A stretch of 64,000 nucleotides of DNA from Hirundichthys speculiger (lineage: Eukaryota > Chordata > Actinopteri > Beloniformes > Exocoetidae). Positions 12,950-26,553 of the stretch are shown here, one piece after another (position 1 is the first letter of the stretch; each line of letters opens with the position of its first letter). Both the position numbers and the translations under genes were made by a program. The notes beneath the pieces were generated by a model. It was not told the origin of the DNA and ran no database searches. It worked only from the letters and a program-made list of their open reading frames with translations. The stretch spans positions 1,284,001-1,348,000 of the forward strand of contig JAGFBZ010000906.1 in assembly GCA_018398805.1 (NCBI GenBank), written 5' to 3'.

Positions 12950-14899
12950 GTGGACTGAGCACGGCACGTTTGCTTCCACCAGGCTCTCGGAGGTCACATC
13001 TGTTTCAAAGTGTGCATGTGTCCGCGTGTGACACTGAGGCCAAAGAGACAACAAGCAGCAAAACGCATATGAATGCAACGCAGGCGAAAGCACGTACGCC
13101 AGCGTTTGTGCGCGCCATTGCTGATGTTGGAGGAGGGAGGGTGACCGAAAAAGTGAACAGCTAAAATAATGCTGCGTTGTAAGTGTGAGGCCCTTCTTTA
13201 TCAGAATGAGTGGCCAGCGCTCTAATCCCTCTGCTCTCTCACCTTATCTGGAGGGAAGGAAGTGAGTGGCCTTATCCAAGACATACGTGTCACTGTGATA
13301 GCTGCCAGGACCAGACACACACACACAAACACACACACACACAAAAAAAAACAGGCACCAACCACTATGCTGGATGTGTGGAATTCACAAAAGTCCTTTA
13401 GAAGGAACCACAAAAGCAAACTGAATCAACAGAGAAGCAGTGAGATTGTTCTGAGAGTTTTGTTTGATGATGCAGACAGCTTAATGGAAGCTCTCCACAC
13501 TCATTTAAAAGACGATCAAAATGGTGTTTCTCATCGAATCACCTCTCATTTGCCTGCGTGAACATCACGAATCTGCAGCAACTGCAGCCAGTTCCAATGG
13601 TAATGAATAATCAGAGTTCATCTTAACGCAGCTGATAGTATACGGCGCATCAGCAAAACGTGAGAATCTTTGATGCTGCTTTCTTGATGCATCTCAACAG
13701 CGATTTCTGTTGCCAGATAAATAAATATTTAGTACCCAGTAGACCATGATTCTGCTATCACCGTGTTTGACCACAGGCGTGGTATTAATAAGGTAATGAT
13801 CGGCGTCTGCCTCTCTCCGCACGCACCGTTAAGAATTGAGGTCAAATATTTCAATCTCGGCTTTATCAGATCAGAGGCTCTGGCTTATCGTGGTTTGAAG
13901 GTTGTTCAGGGGCCTTCTGCCAATTTTCAAGGAGACCGTCGAGTGCCGTTTAGTGAGAAATGGCTTCAGTCTGACCGCTCCGCCATAAAGGCCTGATTGA
14001 TGGAGTGCTGCGCTGACGGCCGTCCTTTCCTGAAGTTCTCCAAAATAAAACTCTGGATCTCATTTGTTGTGACCGGTTGCTTGTTGGTTATCTGCCTGAG
14101 CCAGTTCTTTCATCCCACATTATTCAGTTTGGTATTTCTACAATTCAAAAAAAAAAAACCTATGTGAAAAACAAAACCAAACACTGTTTTGTTATTGTGG
14201 AGTGTTATGTAGGGACTCAGAGTGCACGATGTTGGATATTTACTGATATGTTGATATTTTGAGACAAAGTTTTCCTGATACGATCCCCCTGTGCTTCTGA
14301 TGCAGCATTAATGCTGACAACATAAAATCAGCAGTAAATTATGATGCTCCTATCATCATTACTGCAACATACATATAAACTCAACTTGCTTGATCCTTCA
14401 AAAATTCCTTATACTGCCCGGGATGAGTTATTAAATTAGTAGCGCTGAAGGACTGGGTTCTGACTCTGACTCCTCCTCACATCACCGATGTTGAGTCGTC
14501 ATTGCAAGCAGGAACTCTGTTATCGCTTTGTGATACTTTGAAAAACCTCTACCGCAGACATCTTTGGTTTGTCTCTCTTTTCTCTTTTACGCTCATCAGC
14601 GCAATGATGTCTCTATCATTTTCTTTTTACTTTGCCGTGCTGGCGTGGTCATGGTACGTATGGCAAAAAAAAAAAAAAAAGAGAGAAAAAAAAAAAGTAC
14701 ACTGAATCTACCTTCAGCCAATCCCAAAGCAGACAAAATGTGGAAAAAGGTGAAAAGGTCAAAAGGTCCTAAAATCTTTGGTTTGTATGTATTATGTATT
14801 TGGTCACTTTGCAAAGTCAAGAAACTAAGATGGAAATGCACATAAAAAATAAACTAAACAGAGCAGACCAGACAAGACCAAATTAGACAGACTACTATA

Positions 14900-14955
14900 G
14901 AATAGACCAGACTAGACTAGAATAGAATAGAATAGAATAGAATAGACTAGAATAG
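14900..14955. repeat. Pentanucleotide repeat (ATAGA/GACTA)
   Basis: Tandem GACTA and AATAG units lie directly before the SINE at 14957. Confidence 0.8.
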
Positions 14956-14956
14956 G

Positions 14957-15110
14957 TGTCTCCTCTGTGGCTTAGTGGTAGTGCTTTGGCCCACCACATG
15001 GGTGGTCGGGATTGCGTCAGGAAGGGCATCTGGCGTAAAAACCTTGTGCCAAACCAATCATGTGGATCACACCGCTTTGTGGACCCCAGATAGGAAACAG
15101 CCAAAGAGGA
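14957..15110 (+). mobile_element. tRNA-derived SINE (GTCAGGAAGGGCATC type)
   Basis: An A-box TGGCTTAGTGG at 14969-14979 is followed by GCGTCAGGAAGGGCATC. The diagnostic GGCGTAAAAACC and TGTGCCAAACCAATCATG follow, then GACCCCAGATAGG. This is a well-known teleost SINE layout. The B box is degraded. Confidence 0.75.
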
Positions 15111-15852
15111 AGTTACAGAGTCGAGTCTTATAATAAAAACAGGACCGAAGATGCTCCTGTGATTAATCTGTGTGTTGCGTAAAAGATGTGTATTCATCAC
15201 ATTGAAGAGATTATTTCTTTCACTCTTTTTTTTTTCCTCAATGAGTTTGAGGAGGTCCAGTGCAGTCCTCAGGACAGAGGCAGCTTTGTTTCATCAGTTT
15301 GTTCTTTGTTTTTGGCTCTGACGCCGCAGCCACAACAGATGACAGCAAAGAAATCTGTACTTCCAACCGCCTATAAACTACATTCAACATGTCGCTGTAA
15401 ACATGTAAAGGCCTCAAGTGCATTGTCCCTTCTTGCAGACAGCCCCAGTGTTGCATTTTAAGTCCAGTCTGCAATTAAGTCTGTAAATAAGAAACCAAAA
15501 TAGGCTTCAAGTAACACTTTCAGATCTGTGTGTGATGATTTTTATTTCACTGTAAATATGAGACGGACCTCATACTTTGTGGTGTGTTTTTTTTTCTGTT
15601 TACGCCCGTCCAAAGCGAAAGTTGGTGGTACACGGTGTTACCTGTCTCTCCATGTCTGTCTTTGCTGGTGTCTGTCTGTCAGGGCAGACAGCAGGGTTTC
15701 TGCCATCTCTCTCCTTCCCTCCGCTGCTTGGCCTTCCTCCTCTACTGTAGCCAAGAACAGCATCGTCTGGACAAAAAAAAAAAAGGAGCAGAGACGAAAA
15801 ACAGGTCAGAACTGAATGGAAATGTTGCACGTGTGAACTGCAGTAGCGCCGG

Positions 15853-16419
15853 AGTGGTCCCCAACACCCGGGCCCCGGACTGGTACTGAGTCGTGGATCA
15901 ATTGGTACCGGGCCACGCAAGAAAAAATGAGCCATTTAAGTTTTTATTTATTATATGAGTCTGAACGAGCTTTTATTTTGAAAAATCTTTTATTTTGAAA
16001 AAATGACCGGATTCTCTCGGGTCACTTGAGCGCCGGAAATTTAAACCAACTAGCAAAATGAGTAAGAAACGGACATTTCCTTGTGAAGAGGAAAATGTAC
16101 AGTGAAGAGAAAGAAGAACAGCCCACGACTTCCAAGAAAAAGAAAGCTTTTAACAGACAATACCAGGCATCCTACTGAAATATGGATTTATCAGGACAGG
16201 TGATTCCCGTACCGACCCCGCTCTGTGAGTTATTATCATTATTTTTTTGTTATTTATTTAATGGGTGGAGAAGATGTTACCATAGACTTTGATGTTATAC
16301 TCATGTTATGTTATTGGCTAATGTAACGAGGAAGCCTACCCCCCTCCCCACCCCCGGTCCGTGGTAAAATTGTCAAGCATTGACCGGTCCGCAGTTACAA
16401 AAAGGTTGGGGACCACTGA
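15853..16419 (+). mobile_element. hAT element remnant with transposase N-terminus
   Basis: It starts near GAGTGGTCCCCAACACC and ends (inverted) CAGTGGTCCCCAACCTTT, typical hAT ends. Inner repeats of the GGACTGGTACTGAGTCG and GACCGGTCCGCAG type also fit. Inside, an ATG at about 16058 opens MSKKRTFPCEEENVQ followed by a stop. A further stretch resembles the AFNRQYQASYLKYGFIRTGD start of ZBED/GTF2IRD2-like hAT transposases. Most of the transposase is deleted. The target duplication is not clear. Confidence 0.75.
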
Positions 16420-19400
16420 TATACACGAACATATATCAAAATGACGTGGCTTTTATAAACCCTTACCCAAAATATCAAACAGCAAGACAAAATGACGCTC
16501 GTCCCACCAACTTTGAGCTTCTATCCTCAGTTTTGAAATTACACAGCTCTGAGCCAAGACTCAATTATAGCATCCCTGGGACGGCGGCGTACAGTAAGTC
16601 TAGTATAAAGTCAGTTTCACATCAGAGGATGGGCAAATTACACCCAATATTAGACTGTGAGTCAATTAATCACGTCCTGCACAGCGCAGTGTAATGTGTG
16701 AGTATCCCCCTGTTGAACATGAATTACAGGCCGGCTTAAAGTGTGACGTGGCACATCACTGCTAATCGGAGACATCCTGGCAAACCTTCGCCTCCAAGTC
16801 CTCCACAGCCTCTAAGCTGGTTGAGAGGGAGTCAAATGAAAAAGGATCTGGCAGCCCAAATTAAATGCAGTGCTGTCAGCCGCACTCAAATCCCTCTCTC
16901 CCCTCGCCGTCTCCCTCTTCTTCTCTACCCATCACAGATCCTCTCCCTCCTCTGAATATCCTTAAATGCCCCCCTTCCTTTACTGAGCGTCGGAGAAGTG
17001 ATGGATCTGTAACTCTGACTGACTCTGACGCCTTGTTAAGAACAGTCTCTTCCTGTCACATCCACCAGTCAAACACGTTCATTTCTTCCCATTAACAGTG
17101 ACTTGCCTCCCCAGTCATCCGACCTTCTCTTCAAAAAAACCCACAATATAAGGAAACCCTCATTTCTTCTGCTCGCTCTCTTTTTTTTAATCCCCTTCTG
17201 ACAATCCACCTGCCTGTCTTAATTCATGTGATGATAGCTTTGATTGTGTGCGCGCATGTTTCCAAAGGTGGGAGGGGGGAGTAATGTGCTTACTTCCTCT
17301 GCACCACACAGGACAGGTGTCAAAACATGTAGCGGTGTGTGAGTGATTACACCTGACTCTGAGGTGACACCGAAGATTACGGTGACCAGGAGGAGGCAGG
17401 GCTGGCTGTACTCCCTCTGGAAACTGTGTCTTACAGTTTGGATCAAACCCGGTGCCCCTGGGATGAGTGACACGCTAAGAAAGTACCAGAAACTGGATTC
17501 AGGCTCCATCATAGACCTCAACTGGTAGAAATCACATTGCCGTGATGGCGGTGTAGCACACTATCAGTGTTAAAGGCAGAGTGCTGAAGAGTAAGTGACG
17601 AGCAGCTGATCTGAAACCTGGTCTCCACGTGGTTCTGGGTTCACTTCCAGTCACCTCAAAATCAAATGGAAAACGGAACAGACACGATATAAGTGGGGCG
17701 GCACTTAAAAAAGAACACAACCACTTTCCAAAGAAGATAGATCATTGTGGATCTGTTAAATGATGAGCTGAATCGATCTGAATAGTACTTTATGAATCCC
17801 CAAAAGGCAATTATATTGTTGCATTAAATACTGAGAAGAAATAAATTTAAGAAAAAAGTAAGTAGTTGACCAACTGTTGGAAAGTTGGAGGTGATATCAT
17901 GATAAAATATGGATGGAAAGTCACAGACAACAGTTCTGCATCTGAGGTGCAGAGACGTTCCTTCAAAATAAACACGCTAAACAAGCATCACAGTCCCTCT
18001 TCCTCTTAGGTTTTCTGTTGTTTGCCATCTCTGTTTCCTCTCTATGAAAGCTGGCTGGGGTGGGAGACGGGAATATGTCTTAGTGAAATGCTTAATTCCT
18101 GTACTTAATTCCTGACGTTAAACATTTGCCGGTGTCGACTCTCCGAGCTCCTCCGTTCTGCGTGACCGTCATCTCACATTGTTCTTGATAACTCCCTCAT
18201 TGTCTCCTATTCAACCTCCTTAGATTGCACCATTAGTTGGGCTTTTCAATCAGGCCCTCCCTCATGTCAATCATCTTCCTGTTGTCAGGGTTACTCATCA
18301 CAGTGGATGAATTATTAGCAAATATCCCGAAAGTAGCAAAGCATTAAAACCACGGTTGGAAAAATGCATCTTGTTGTATTTTTTTTTGTGTGTGTGTGTC
18401 CTTAATTAAAATTTTAATGCAAAAACGACAACAGAAAATGTCAAGATGTTACAAAGAGGAAAAAAAAAAACAACATGACCAGCCACCAGTTTGGCACCAT
18501 TCCAGATTTACTGTCCTAAAGCGATGATGATGAATTCTCCTCATCTATTATATTAAATATATTAAATGGCATTTCTGCTCTGATTTACTGTTTGTAAATT
18601 TGCAAATTCAAAAGTCCTTTCTCTGTGAGCATAAATGTGTTTCCAATAGGGTGCGTGTGTGCCTTCGTGAATGTCTTTCCACTGAAAGTGTGTGCATGGG
18701 TGGTTGCGTGCCAGAATGTGTGCTCACGAGATCTCGTGTTTAGAAGACTCGGCGCTGAGAGAGGCCTTCAGGTTTAGCCCCGGGCTGATCTCCGGGACAT
18801 TCAGGCACCCCACTGGTTGTTTACTGGTCAGCCTCAGCCAGAGCACAGTCCTTTATCTCTGAGCCAGTGTTAGCACAAATCAGCCTGCTCTTTCCTTTTA
18901 TTTACCCCTTGATGACAGTAGCTGTCCTCAGCATCCACCTCTATCAGCTCGATGATGACCACAGATGTCCCCCTGACCCGGGCCACTTCCAGAGGTGAAC
19001 GAGAGGACAGGAACAGCACCGGTACCCTAATCCCAGGTTCCCAGACCCCCGAAATTCAGCTCTGTCTATTTTACTGCAGATAGGCATAAACATGTCCGCC
19101 CCGGTGCAGAGGCAGGGTAGGTAAACAAACACGCAGCCAGGCTAAGGTGGTATTTTGGTTTGTGGAGAGTTGGAGTGATGATAGTGTTCCAAGTGAAGGC
19201 TGGCTGGAGGGCAGCCTGGGGCAGCTCACTAACACCTCCAGCCAGAACTCTATCTTAACACCAACAAGCATCTGTCTTTTCTATCACATAACAACATGTC
19301 ATTCATTCAACACGGAACAATACAATGGGAAGACTGTTGCTGCACACAGTGCAACATGATGTAAAACTTCACAGAATAGCTGTCTCTGGACACATAATAA

Positions 19401-19684
19401 CCGAGAAGCTTAAAGGCAGGAAGACTGGAAAAAAAAAAAAAAAAGAGAATGCATACAGGACTGAAAGTTTACACTCCATAAAACTCAGCTTCTTGCTTGA
19501 CCACCAGAGCATCTGAGAGACTATTAACACCCCATGAAATGTCTAAGCTGACTTCAGACCGGGACTTTCAGAGGACCCAAAGTACTCTTAACCTCACTGG
19601 CACTCTGTAATACAAGAAAACACTCTACATCCCCAGGCCGCCAATGCTGACAAGTCCCAAAACTGTCCTGCCTTATTAGCTGGT

Positions 19685-19701
19685 TTAGGGTTAGGGTTAG
19701 G
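19685..19701 (+). repeat. Short telomere-like repeat
   Basis: Almost three TTAGGG units. Too short to imply an old chromosome end. Confidence 0.7.
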
Positions 19702-19979
19702 AATAGACCGTCCCAGTGACAGATCGCTCGCTACCTTTGTAGCTTTGTAGCTAACGTTGTAAAAACACCAAACATTCCTGAGTTTCGGCTGGCGACTGCT
19801 GTTAAATTGCCACGGTGGTCCGAAGAGCATCTCCGTCGGTCATCTCCATGCCTGGTTCCCCGCCACCAGGATGTCTGACGGCCGAGCACGAGGTCAGAAG
19901 ACTCCTGTCCTCCTGTCTGCCGACGTCCCCGTGCCCATAATGAGGGAGGCATCGTGCTAACTAGTAATCCATCTCCCCT

Positions 19980-20160
19980 TTGTGATTCTGAGACACAGTG
20001 GTTGCGTGTGCAGCGATAATTATTTCCATCATGTCAACTGCGTCTTTTGCATAATGTGAATAGCTGTGCGATGAAAAAGGAATATGCTTTAATTGTATTA
20101 ATCCCTGTAATTACAACGGGGGGACTGAACTGTTGTAGGGCTTAAACTCTCCTGGTCGCC
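19980..20160. promoter_or_regulatory. Candidate cis-regulatory stretch (intron 7)
   Basis: It contains GCGATAATTATTTCC, an octamer-like TTTTGCATAATG, GCTTTAATTGTATTAATCC and GTAATTACAA within 180 bp. Motif density only. Confidence 0.3.
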
Positions 20161-21494
20161 ATGTCAGAGACTCTGAGCGCCGCTTGGTTTTAATTCCATC
20201 CGCCTTAACACAAATCTATGCTTTGAATCACGGCAGGTGAATACGTGCAGGGCACTTTGCTGCACCGAGGGCGAACAATCACATTTTCAGACGATGCAAG
20301 TTACAGGAGATCTTCAAAATGAACGCCACGGTTATCAGTTTTGCCACTAACGAGCATTTCTCCGTAACCTGGCCTCCTCCCGCTCAACCCACGTGGGCGG
20401 CAAGCTAGCAGGCATGGACTTTTGCCACAGTTTAAGCTCAGCTGCTCTCGCACCTGATTTCACTGGCCTTGAGAGCGGGAGTTTGGCAGACCCGCAGCTG
20501 CATGCATGTCCCTCTACCCTTTAATACGAGAAACCAATATCACTTTGACCGCCGCTGGTAAAAGGCATCAGGCACCTTGTTCTGGGTAATGGATAGCCTC
20601 GGCTCACTGATATAAACAACAGGGGAGCTGTGATCCTGCCAAGGCCAGTTCCAGTCTGGACAAGGGAACTATGTGTGTTCGCTGCGTGCCACTGCAGTTA
20701 CTACGCACTTGGGGGGGACTCTCTAAAAGTGGAAACGTTATATTAGTTTGGAAGAAATCAATTTTACTTTTCTGTGATGTTGAACTGAAACTCAAACAGT
20801 GCATGTATGGATTGTTTTTTTTTCTCTTTTTTCCTGTCCTTTCTTTTTATTTTTTTGGCTTACTGCCACCTGACTGCTGTCACATGATTACAGATTGCTC
20901 AAAATTGAGGCATTACTGAAATTAAATTCAATCAGCTTCCATTACGTGAGATTGGTAGATAGTGTGAGAGTGTGTTTGTGAGCGTGGAGAGAATGAAGGG
21001 TGTCGGCAGCGCCGGCGAAGGTTGTCTTCCACACTTTGAAGCCGCGCCACCTTTGATTTATCAGAGGAAACGGTGTAGAAAATGAGAGAAGCGGGTTCGA
21101 GAAAAGTGTTCTCTCATGGATGATGCAAGGAAGCTCTTTCTTTGTGTGTTTGTGTGTTTACCGAATCATCTTTGCAACTCTTGAGCGGCTTTTACAACCG
21201 AAATTTACAGCGGATCGACTTCAAAGGGCTTTCAAAAAAAAAGATTCAGTTGGGAAATTCTGCATTTACTTGCCAGCGACGCTTTTCCGATCCGATTGCA
21301 CTGGAGAAATTGACATATTTTTTGGTTTATTCTAAATACACTCAGCGTTCGCAGCGCCGTGAGTGTGACATGCACTCTGAAAACGTTGTATTTAAATCAA
21401 TACGAGATATATATTTTTCAAACAAAAAAAAAAGATCCCTGCAGTTTCTTCAAGGGACGTCGGAAGATCGCAATTTTTATTATGTGAGGGCACT

Positions 21495-21496
<2 letters not shown>

Positions 21497-21524
<28 letters not shown>
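21497..21524. repeat. (TG)n microsatellite
   Basis: About 14 perfect dinucleotide units. Confidence 0.95.
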
Positions 21525-21526
<2 letters not shown>

Positions 21527-24238
21527 TGTGTGGGAGGTTGAGAGTGGGTGTGCTGATGTGCTCTCGCAATCTCCATGGTGACAGAAACCAAGGCCTTTTC
21601 TGCCGGGTTGACCTCAGCAAGGTCTCGGGCGCCATCAATTATGTCAGCCAGTAAAATGGGCTTTGCTTCACACAGCAGATTATATGGAGTGTAAAACATT
21701 AGAAAAATGTGTCTGAAACATCAGAGTAACATGTTTGAAGTGACAAAGGGTTGGGAGAAATAGAGACGGCCCCGAAAAGGAAAGACCCCTGGCAAGTGAT
21801 TTTGTTTGAAGGCTTTGTAACACACTCAAGTGGGCAGGGACGCTTTCTTTGGCCCTTTAGGCAGTCCATCTTCTGCATCCAATGCAAGCAGGATGGACGG
21901 ACATATGCTTTGCACGGTGTCAAATGAAGCAGAACTCGCAGGCTTTTTATGGTGCTCTCTCTTTTTTTTTTTTTGGGGTGGCAAGAAGAAAAGGCAAATC
22001 TGTTGTCAAGTTGTCCAATGGGCCCACAAATATTGCATAAAAATTCACCGGCCTGTTTTCTTCGCGAGGCCTTTGTCTCCATCTCATGATAAGGAGTGTG
22101 TATCCAGTTGGATTAATGACTAAGCCACATAGTTCTCCGTCTGAATGAGCTTTCCGGCACACTGGGACGGGGCCCTACGCACACACTTTTTTTTTTGCAA
22201 ACTCCTCAGCGGACCAGCCTTGAATGCACAATCCATCCATCACAAGAGAGCTTTGCGAGGCGCTTTGACTAATTCGGGACAATGAAGACAGAGCTGGACA
22301 GAGATGTTTGCGATGAGCGTGACACCGAAGCACCCTCTGCTCTCTTAAAAAACCTCCTTTCTCCCTCTCAATACATGAAAGCTGAGTCTAGATTATACCC
22401 AGATACCAGATTGTGATCAGCACCTCATTCTCCTGCCAGTAAAAAGCTTTTTTTTGCTGACTGGAGTCCAAAGCCAGCCTCTCCAAGTCACGGAGCTACA
22501 GCATTGCACACGCTTCACTATGCATCAGGTCTCTCCAAACGCTGCGCCAATAAAAAAGGTTTCCATCTGTCTTGACATGTTCTTATTGAGTGGTTTAGAT
22601 TTTTGGGGAGGCGTATTTCTGTTGAGGCTAAAAGGGATTGCTAACAAAAGTGATTCTTCACTTTTAGCATCTGGCTAGGAAACAATTATGCTGAAACTAC
22701 GCCGACCATCTTAAATTTCATGACAGACCCATAACGTTAATTACCCGGGAATGTACGGTGAAAAAGAATGGCTGTGCTTTAAGTGCAACAGATGAGGATC
22801 TCTATAATCAAAGGTTCCCTGCCAAGAAGTGATGTTTAGTGATCTAACAGCATAACGTCTGTAGAGCATCACAAAGGAGTGCTACTTTTAAAGACAATCT
22901 TGAAGTAGTACGGGAATAAAATGAGTCCAGTTTGTGATTTTACTCTGGATTTCTATTGTGTTTCGGTTACTCTGAAGCTCATTAAGGTGATGGGTTATCA
23001 CATGTTGCTGCATCCTTTTATGCCAAATTTTGAAAACTTTTAATTCAAAGAAGTGTCGGTCCTACTTTAGTAGTAGCTTTGCCACCTTAAACAATTCACC
23101 CCACAGCAAAAAGAAGCCATTCAGTAAGAGACAACAGCAGACACTGTGAAGCAGTTACATCTAACCGGATTATGAACACACAAACTCTAAAGATGCGATG
23201 TCAGTCTTGCAAGAAAGTCGAAGCACACACTAAAAGCTTTTGCATTTAATAATACATGTTCAACAAAGCTGTATACAGTCTTGAAAGATTTGGTAGTACA
23301 GAGATATGATCAAATTAGTAAATGGAATTAAAAGTGAATATAAAGTACACTTTGGCACGAGTTATATCACTGCGACGAGGCGGAAATCTGTGCTGCGAGT
23401 CGTGTTCTCACAGCCAAAAGCTCAAAGTGTTCTCTTGATGACATTTGTGTTGGCTTGGTGGTTGTATTTTTAGTTAATCTTTCCTCAAAAGAGCCCTTAA
23501 TTATGATGATGTTCAGTGGCCAACTTTTATTGTAAGTGTTTTGCGTTTAATCGGCATTTGATAACAGCCCCGGAGGATTTTTCAAACAATCTGTTCTTTG
23601 AAACACACTGCCTCAAAAAAAAAAGACAAAAAAACAGAAAAAAACAAATGAAGATCAAGTGCTTTATCAATCGACAGCACAGAAAAAGGAATAAAACATG
23701 CTGAACTGGATCTTGTGTGTTTTCTGATCAGTTATGGCTCCTAAACTGTCGAGAATAAATCTAAAAACTGCCAAATGTCTAACGTACAGTTATGAAGCGC
23801 TCTTATTAACTGCTGGCTAGAGAAAAAGTGACAATCTCAGCTTCTGATATTTCTGCTTTTTCACTCAGTATACCCCCCGTACGGTTGTGCCGTGCGTGTG
23901 TTTTGTGCGTGCGACTGCTGCTCAGCCAGGGAGGCTAAAGGGTGTTTATGAGACCGTTAGCCAGGAGAGGATGCTGCCCTGCAGCTCTCGCCCAAATAAA
24001 AGAGCCATTTATTACATCCAACATGACCCTCTCATTACACACAAATAGGAATTAATGAGCGCTATATCTGGCACTCCCAGCAGAGTTAGGCGGGGCCCGC
24101 TAAAGGACCAGCGTTAATTACACTGTCCTACATCTCACCCATTTAACACCGCCCATTAGATCGCTCTATCTGCTGGGAAAGCATCGCAGTGGCCATGAAC
24201 TATGTGGAGGGATGGACACTCTGAACTGTAAGAAAAAA

Positions 24239-24240
<2 letters not shown>

Positions 24241-24319
<79 letters not shown>
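24241..24319. repeat. (GATA)n microsatellite, about 20 units
   Basis: An almost perfect tetranucleotide array, 36 bp upstream of the TA-target element at 24356. Confidence 0.97.
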
Positions 24320-24320
<1 letters not shown>

Positions 24321-24355
24321 CTAAAAAAAGAAAAAAAGCATGCAAGAAAGATATA

Positions 24356-25220
24356 CTGTATTTTCCGGACTATAAAGCGCACCTAAATATAAGCCACACC
24401 CACTAAAATTTAAACAAAATATATATTTTGTCACATATACGCCTCACCGGACTATAAGCCTCCGGTATACAGGCTGAGAAATAAGATATTTACATCGAAA
24501 GATTTTGTACCATAAGTGTTTATTCACATACCTGAACTGATTGTTTCTGAACAGAACCTGTAACACGGCAGTAAAAGTGCTGATCAAACAAAACAGAAAA
24601 GTCATTAATGGCTTTATTCATTTTCCTCCTGTACATTAAAACCATGTTACTTTATTTTTCCTCCTCCTGTGTTCTGAAACCACCCCACACAGCAAAGACA
24701 TCTGGAACGGACCCGTGAAACAGACCCGTATCGAAGGTCCACTTGCACTCAGTGCCGGATCCGCTTTGGAGCCGGATCACGGACCTGCTGGCTCCACGAT
24801 GCGCCGGTCCGTATCTGCGATTAAAACCTTACCTCTGCGGCTGGTCTGCTCAGATCCCGGAAATCCGCTGGAGGAACCAACAAACTGATAAATCCAGGTG
24901 TGTCCGAGTAGCTACAATGGTCAGACACACCTGGATTAATCAATTTGTCCAATTAATAATAGGTATTGATACTCACAAAATGAATGTAGAGTAGCATAGC
25001 CAACATAGACTACTTAACTACTGGTTTGTTTTTGCCCCGTGACCCTTCGGAGGATGAAACGGGTATAGAAAATGTCTGGATGGATGGTTTGTTTTTGCAC
25101 TTCCTGCTAGAGCGCCCCCTGAGGGCTGAAGAAAAATTCATAGAAAAGCTGCATCTCTGTATAAGACTCATGGTTTAAAGCGTGGGACAAAAGTAGTGGC
25201 TTATAGTCCGGAAAATACGG
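24356..25220. mobile_element. TIR DNA transposon, CTGTATTTTCCGG ends, TA target
   Basis: The ends CTGTATTTTCCGGACTATAA and (inverted) CCGTATTTTCCGGACTATAA are flanked by TA on both sides (24354-24355, 25221-25222). This fits a TA-targeting Tc1/mariner-like MITE. No transposase is recognised. At about 25035-25088 it contains a stretch of the CCCTTCGGAGGATGAAACGG type and a TGGATGGATGG tail, as found at the end of common fish retroposons, so a secondary insertion is likely. Confidence 0.8.
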
Positions 25221-26553
25221 TACTACCATGCTTTCTTTTCAATGAAGCCCAGACAAAAACTAGCCACAACGCTCCCAGATCGTGTACTTCCTCTTCCCTG
25301 CACTCACATCCTGGCACGCATCCTAGCATCATCTTTTTCCATTTCTTTTTTTTTTTTTTTTTTTAATTTACTTTACCTCACAAAAACTCCCACCTAAATC
25401 TTCTAGTGGGAATTTGTTGTTTGTCCCCTGGACCCTCAGTGCCACTTCCCAAAGCCCTCTCTACATCTTTTCTCTGTCTCTTGAGCAAAGCAGATCAGTT
25501 TTACACTGTCTTCCCATCAAATTCACGTCATTCTCTCTCCTCATTCCTCTGAAAGGCGGCTTTATGTGCTTAAAAACCCTGAGCACTGCCCCGTTGGGGT
25601 GTGGAGGGTTTCGTTTTTTTGTATTAGACAGTTCAAACAAAACATCTGATTCAACCAATGTTTTTTTTTTGACTAAGTAGCCATCAGAGATGTTGAGCAG
25701 AATGCTCTGGAGTTACACAGGTTCCACTAATCTTGTTTAGGCTCCACAAAGGGCTTAACAACGTTATAAACATCCAACCATCCACAGAGACGCACACAAG
25801 CAGGCACAGCAGTGGTGTACTCAGGGACGAGTCAGTACGCTTTCATGTATGGGCCACTTAATTGGACTCCATTCTTTGTCCCAATATACATGAAGGGAAT
25901 CGATTTACCGACCGAAGTGTGTCCCACTCCACCACGATAGGTGGCCTCAACGCCTGCTTTCAGTTCGCTAGAATTGGCCCTTTTTAGTTTGACCGACAGC
26001 GCTGCAGACCAAAAACAACATCTTTCGGTCAAGCTGGTGCCGATGTAACTTGGACAGACTTGTCCTCCACCAGCTGCTTAAACCTCATTCACTCCGCATG
26101 CTTTGCTTCTTATTCTATTTATTTATTCATCTTTATTTACTTCCTGGTCGGATTGTGGGGGAAGGAACTGCACGAGCAGAGCACGCAGGGCAGTTCCAGT
26201 ACGGCGGAAATGCTTTAAATGCATCGCTGAACGTCCATGCAAACCTACCGACCGTCTCTCCGAACGAGCGTTGTCCTCGGAAAGTCAAGGAGCAGGGGAT
26301 TGACTTAACAGCTATCTGCTACCTGAGTCAGGCCTGCACCTGTCCCAATTTGTTTCATTTATCATATGTATGTACCCCCTTTACTGATGTATTCTGTGAC
26401 CTCACTTGTGTAGTGATGCCAAAACCCAGATCACCCGTTAAGACCTCAACAAGGTATGTTGAATGTTTGTCCCTGACTGGACTTTGTCTGGAATTTACTC
26501 ATGTTGAGGTTGTTGCAGTTGTTGGCTTTCATTTCCATTAACTGTTTTAATTC

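Larger units (their letters stand above)
8178..14899. other. FTO intron 7, second part
   Basis: It contains a SINE (9364-9520), a LINE-like 3' end (9780-10200), a candidate regulatory block (10890-11240) and the nested MITE pair (12053-12949). A (CA)n lies at about 13315-13342. The remaining 8178-9363, 11241-12052 and 12958-14899 show no gene or recognised repeat beyond A/T runs. Confidence 0.6.
16420..24239. other. FTO intron 7, third part
   Basis: Mostly unique-looking DNA. I see a three-unit telomere-like run at 19685-19701, a (TG)n at 21497-21524, A/T runs and candidate regulatory stretches at 19980-20160 and 24030-24195. No exon, RNA gene or intact mobile element was recognised. Confidence 0.6.

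Noticed and set aside
18601..18680. Minus-strand PYWKH as possible FTO C-terminal RPYWEK
   Set aside because: No further match to the conserved PLPFDL end, and no exon borders.
19685..19701. Interstitial telomere as a fusion scar
   Set aside because: Fewer than three units, which is common by chance.
20604..20804. Minus-strand segment with QWHA as possible FTO exon 8 (human EWHARC)
   Set aside because: The surrounding residues do not match and the frame is interrupted. Four residues are chance.
26050..26541. 163-codon open frame on the plus strand
   Set aside because: No recognisable motif or family resemblance. Lies next to a MITE in intronic DNA.
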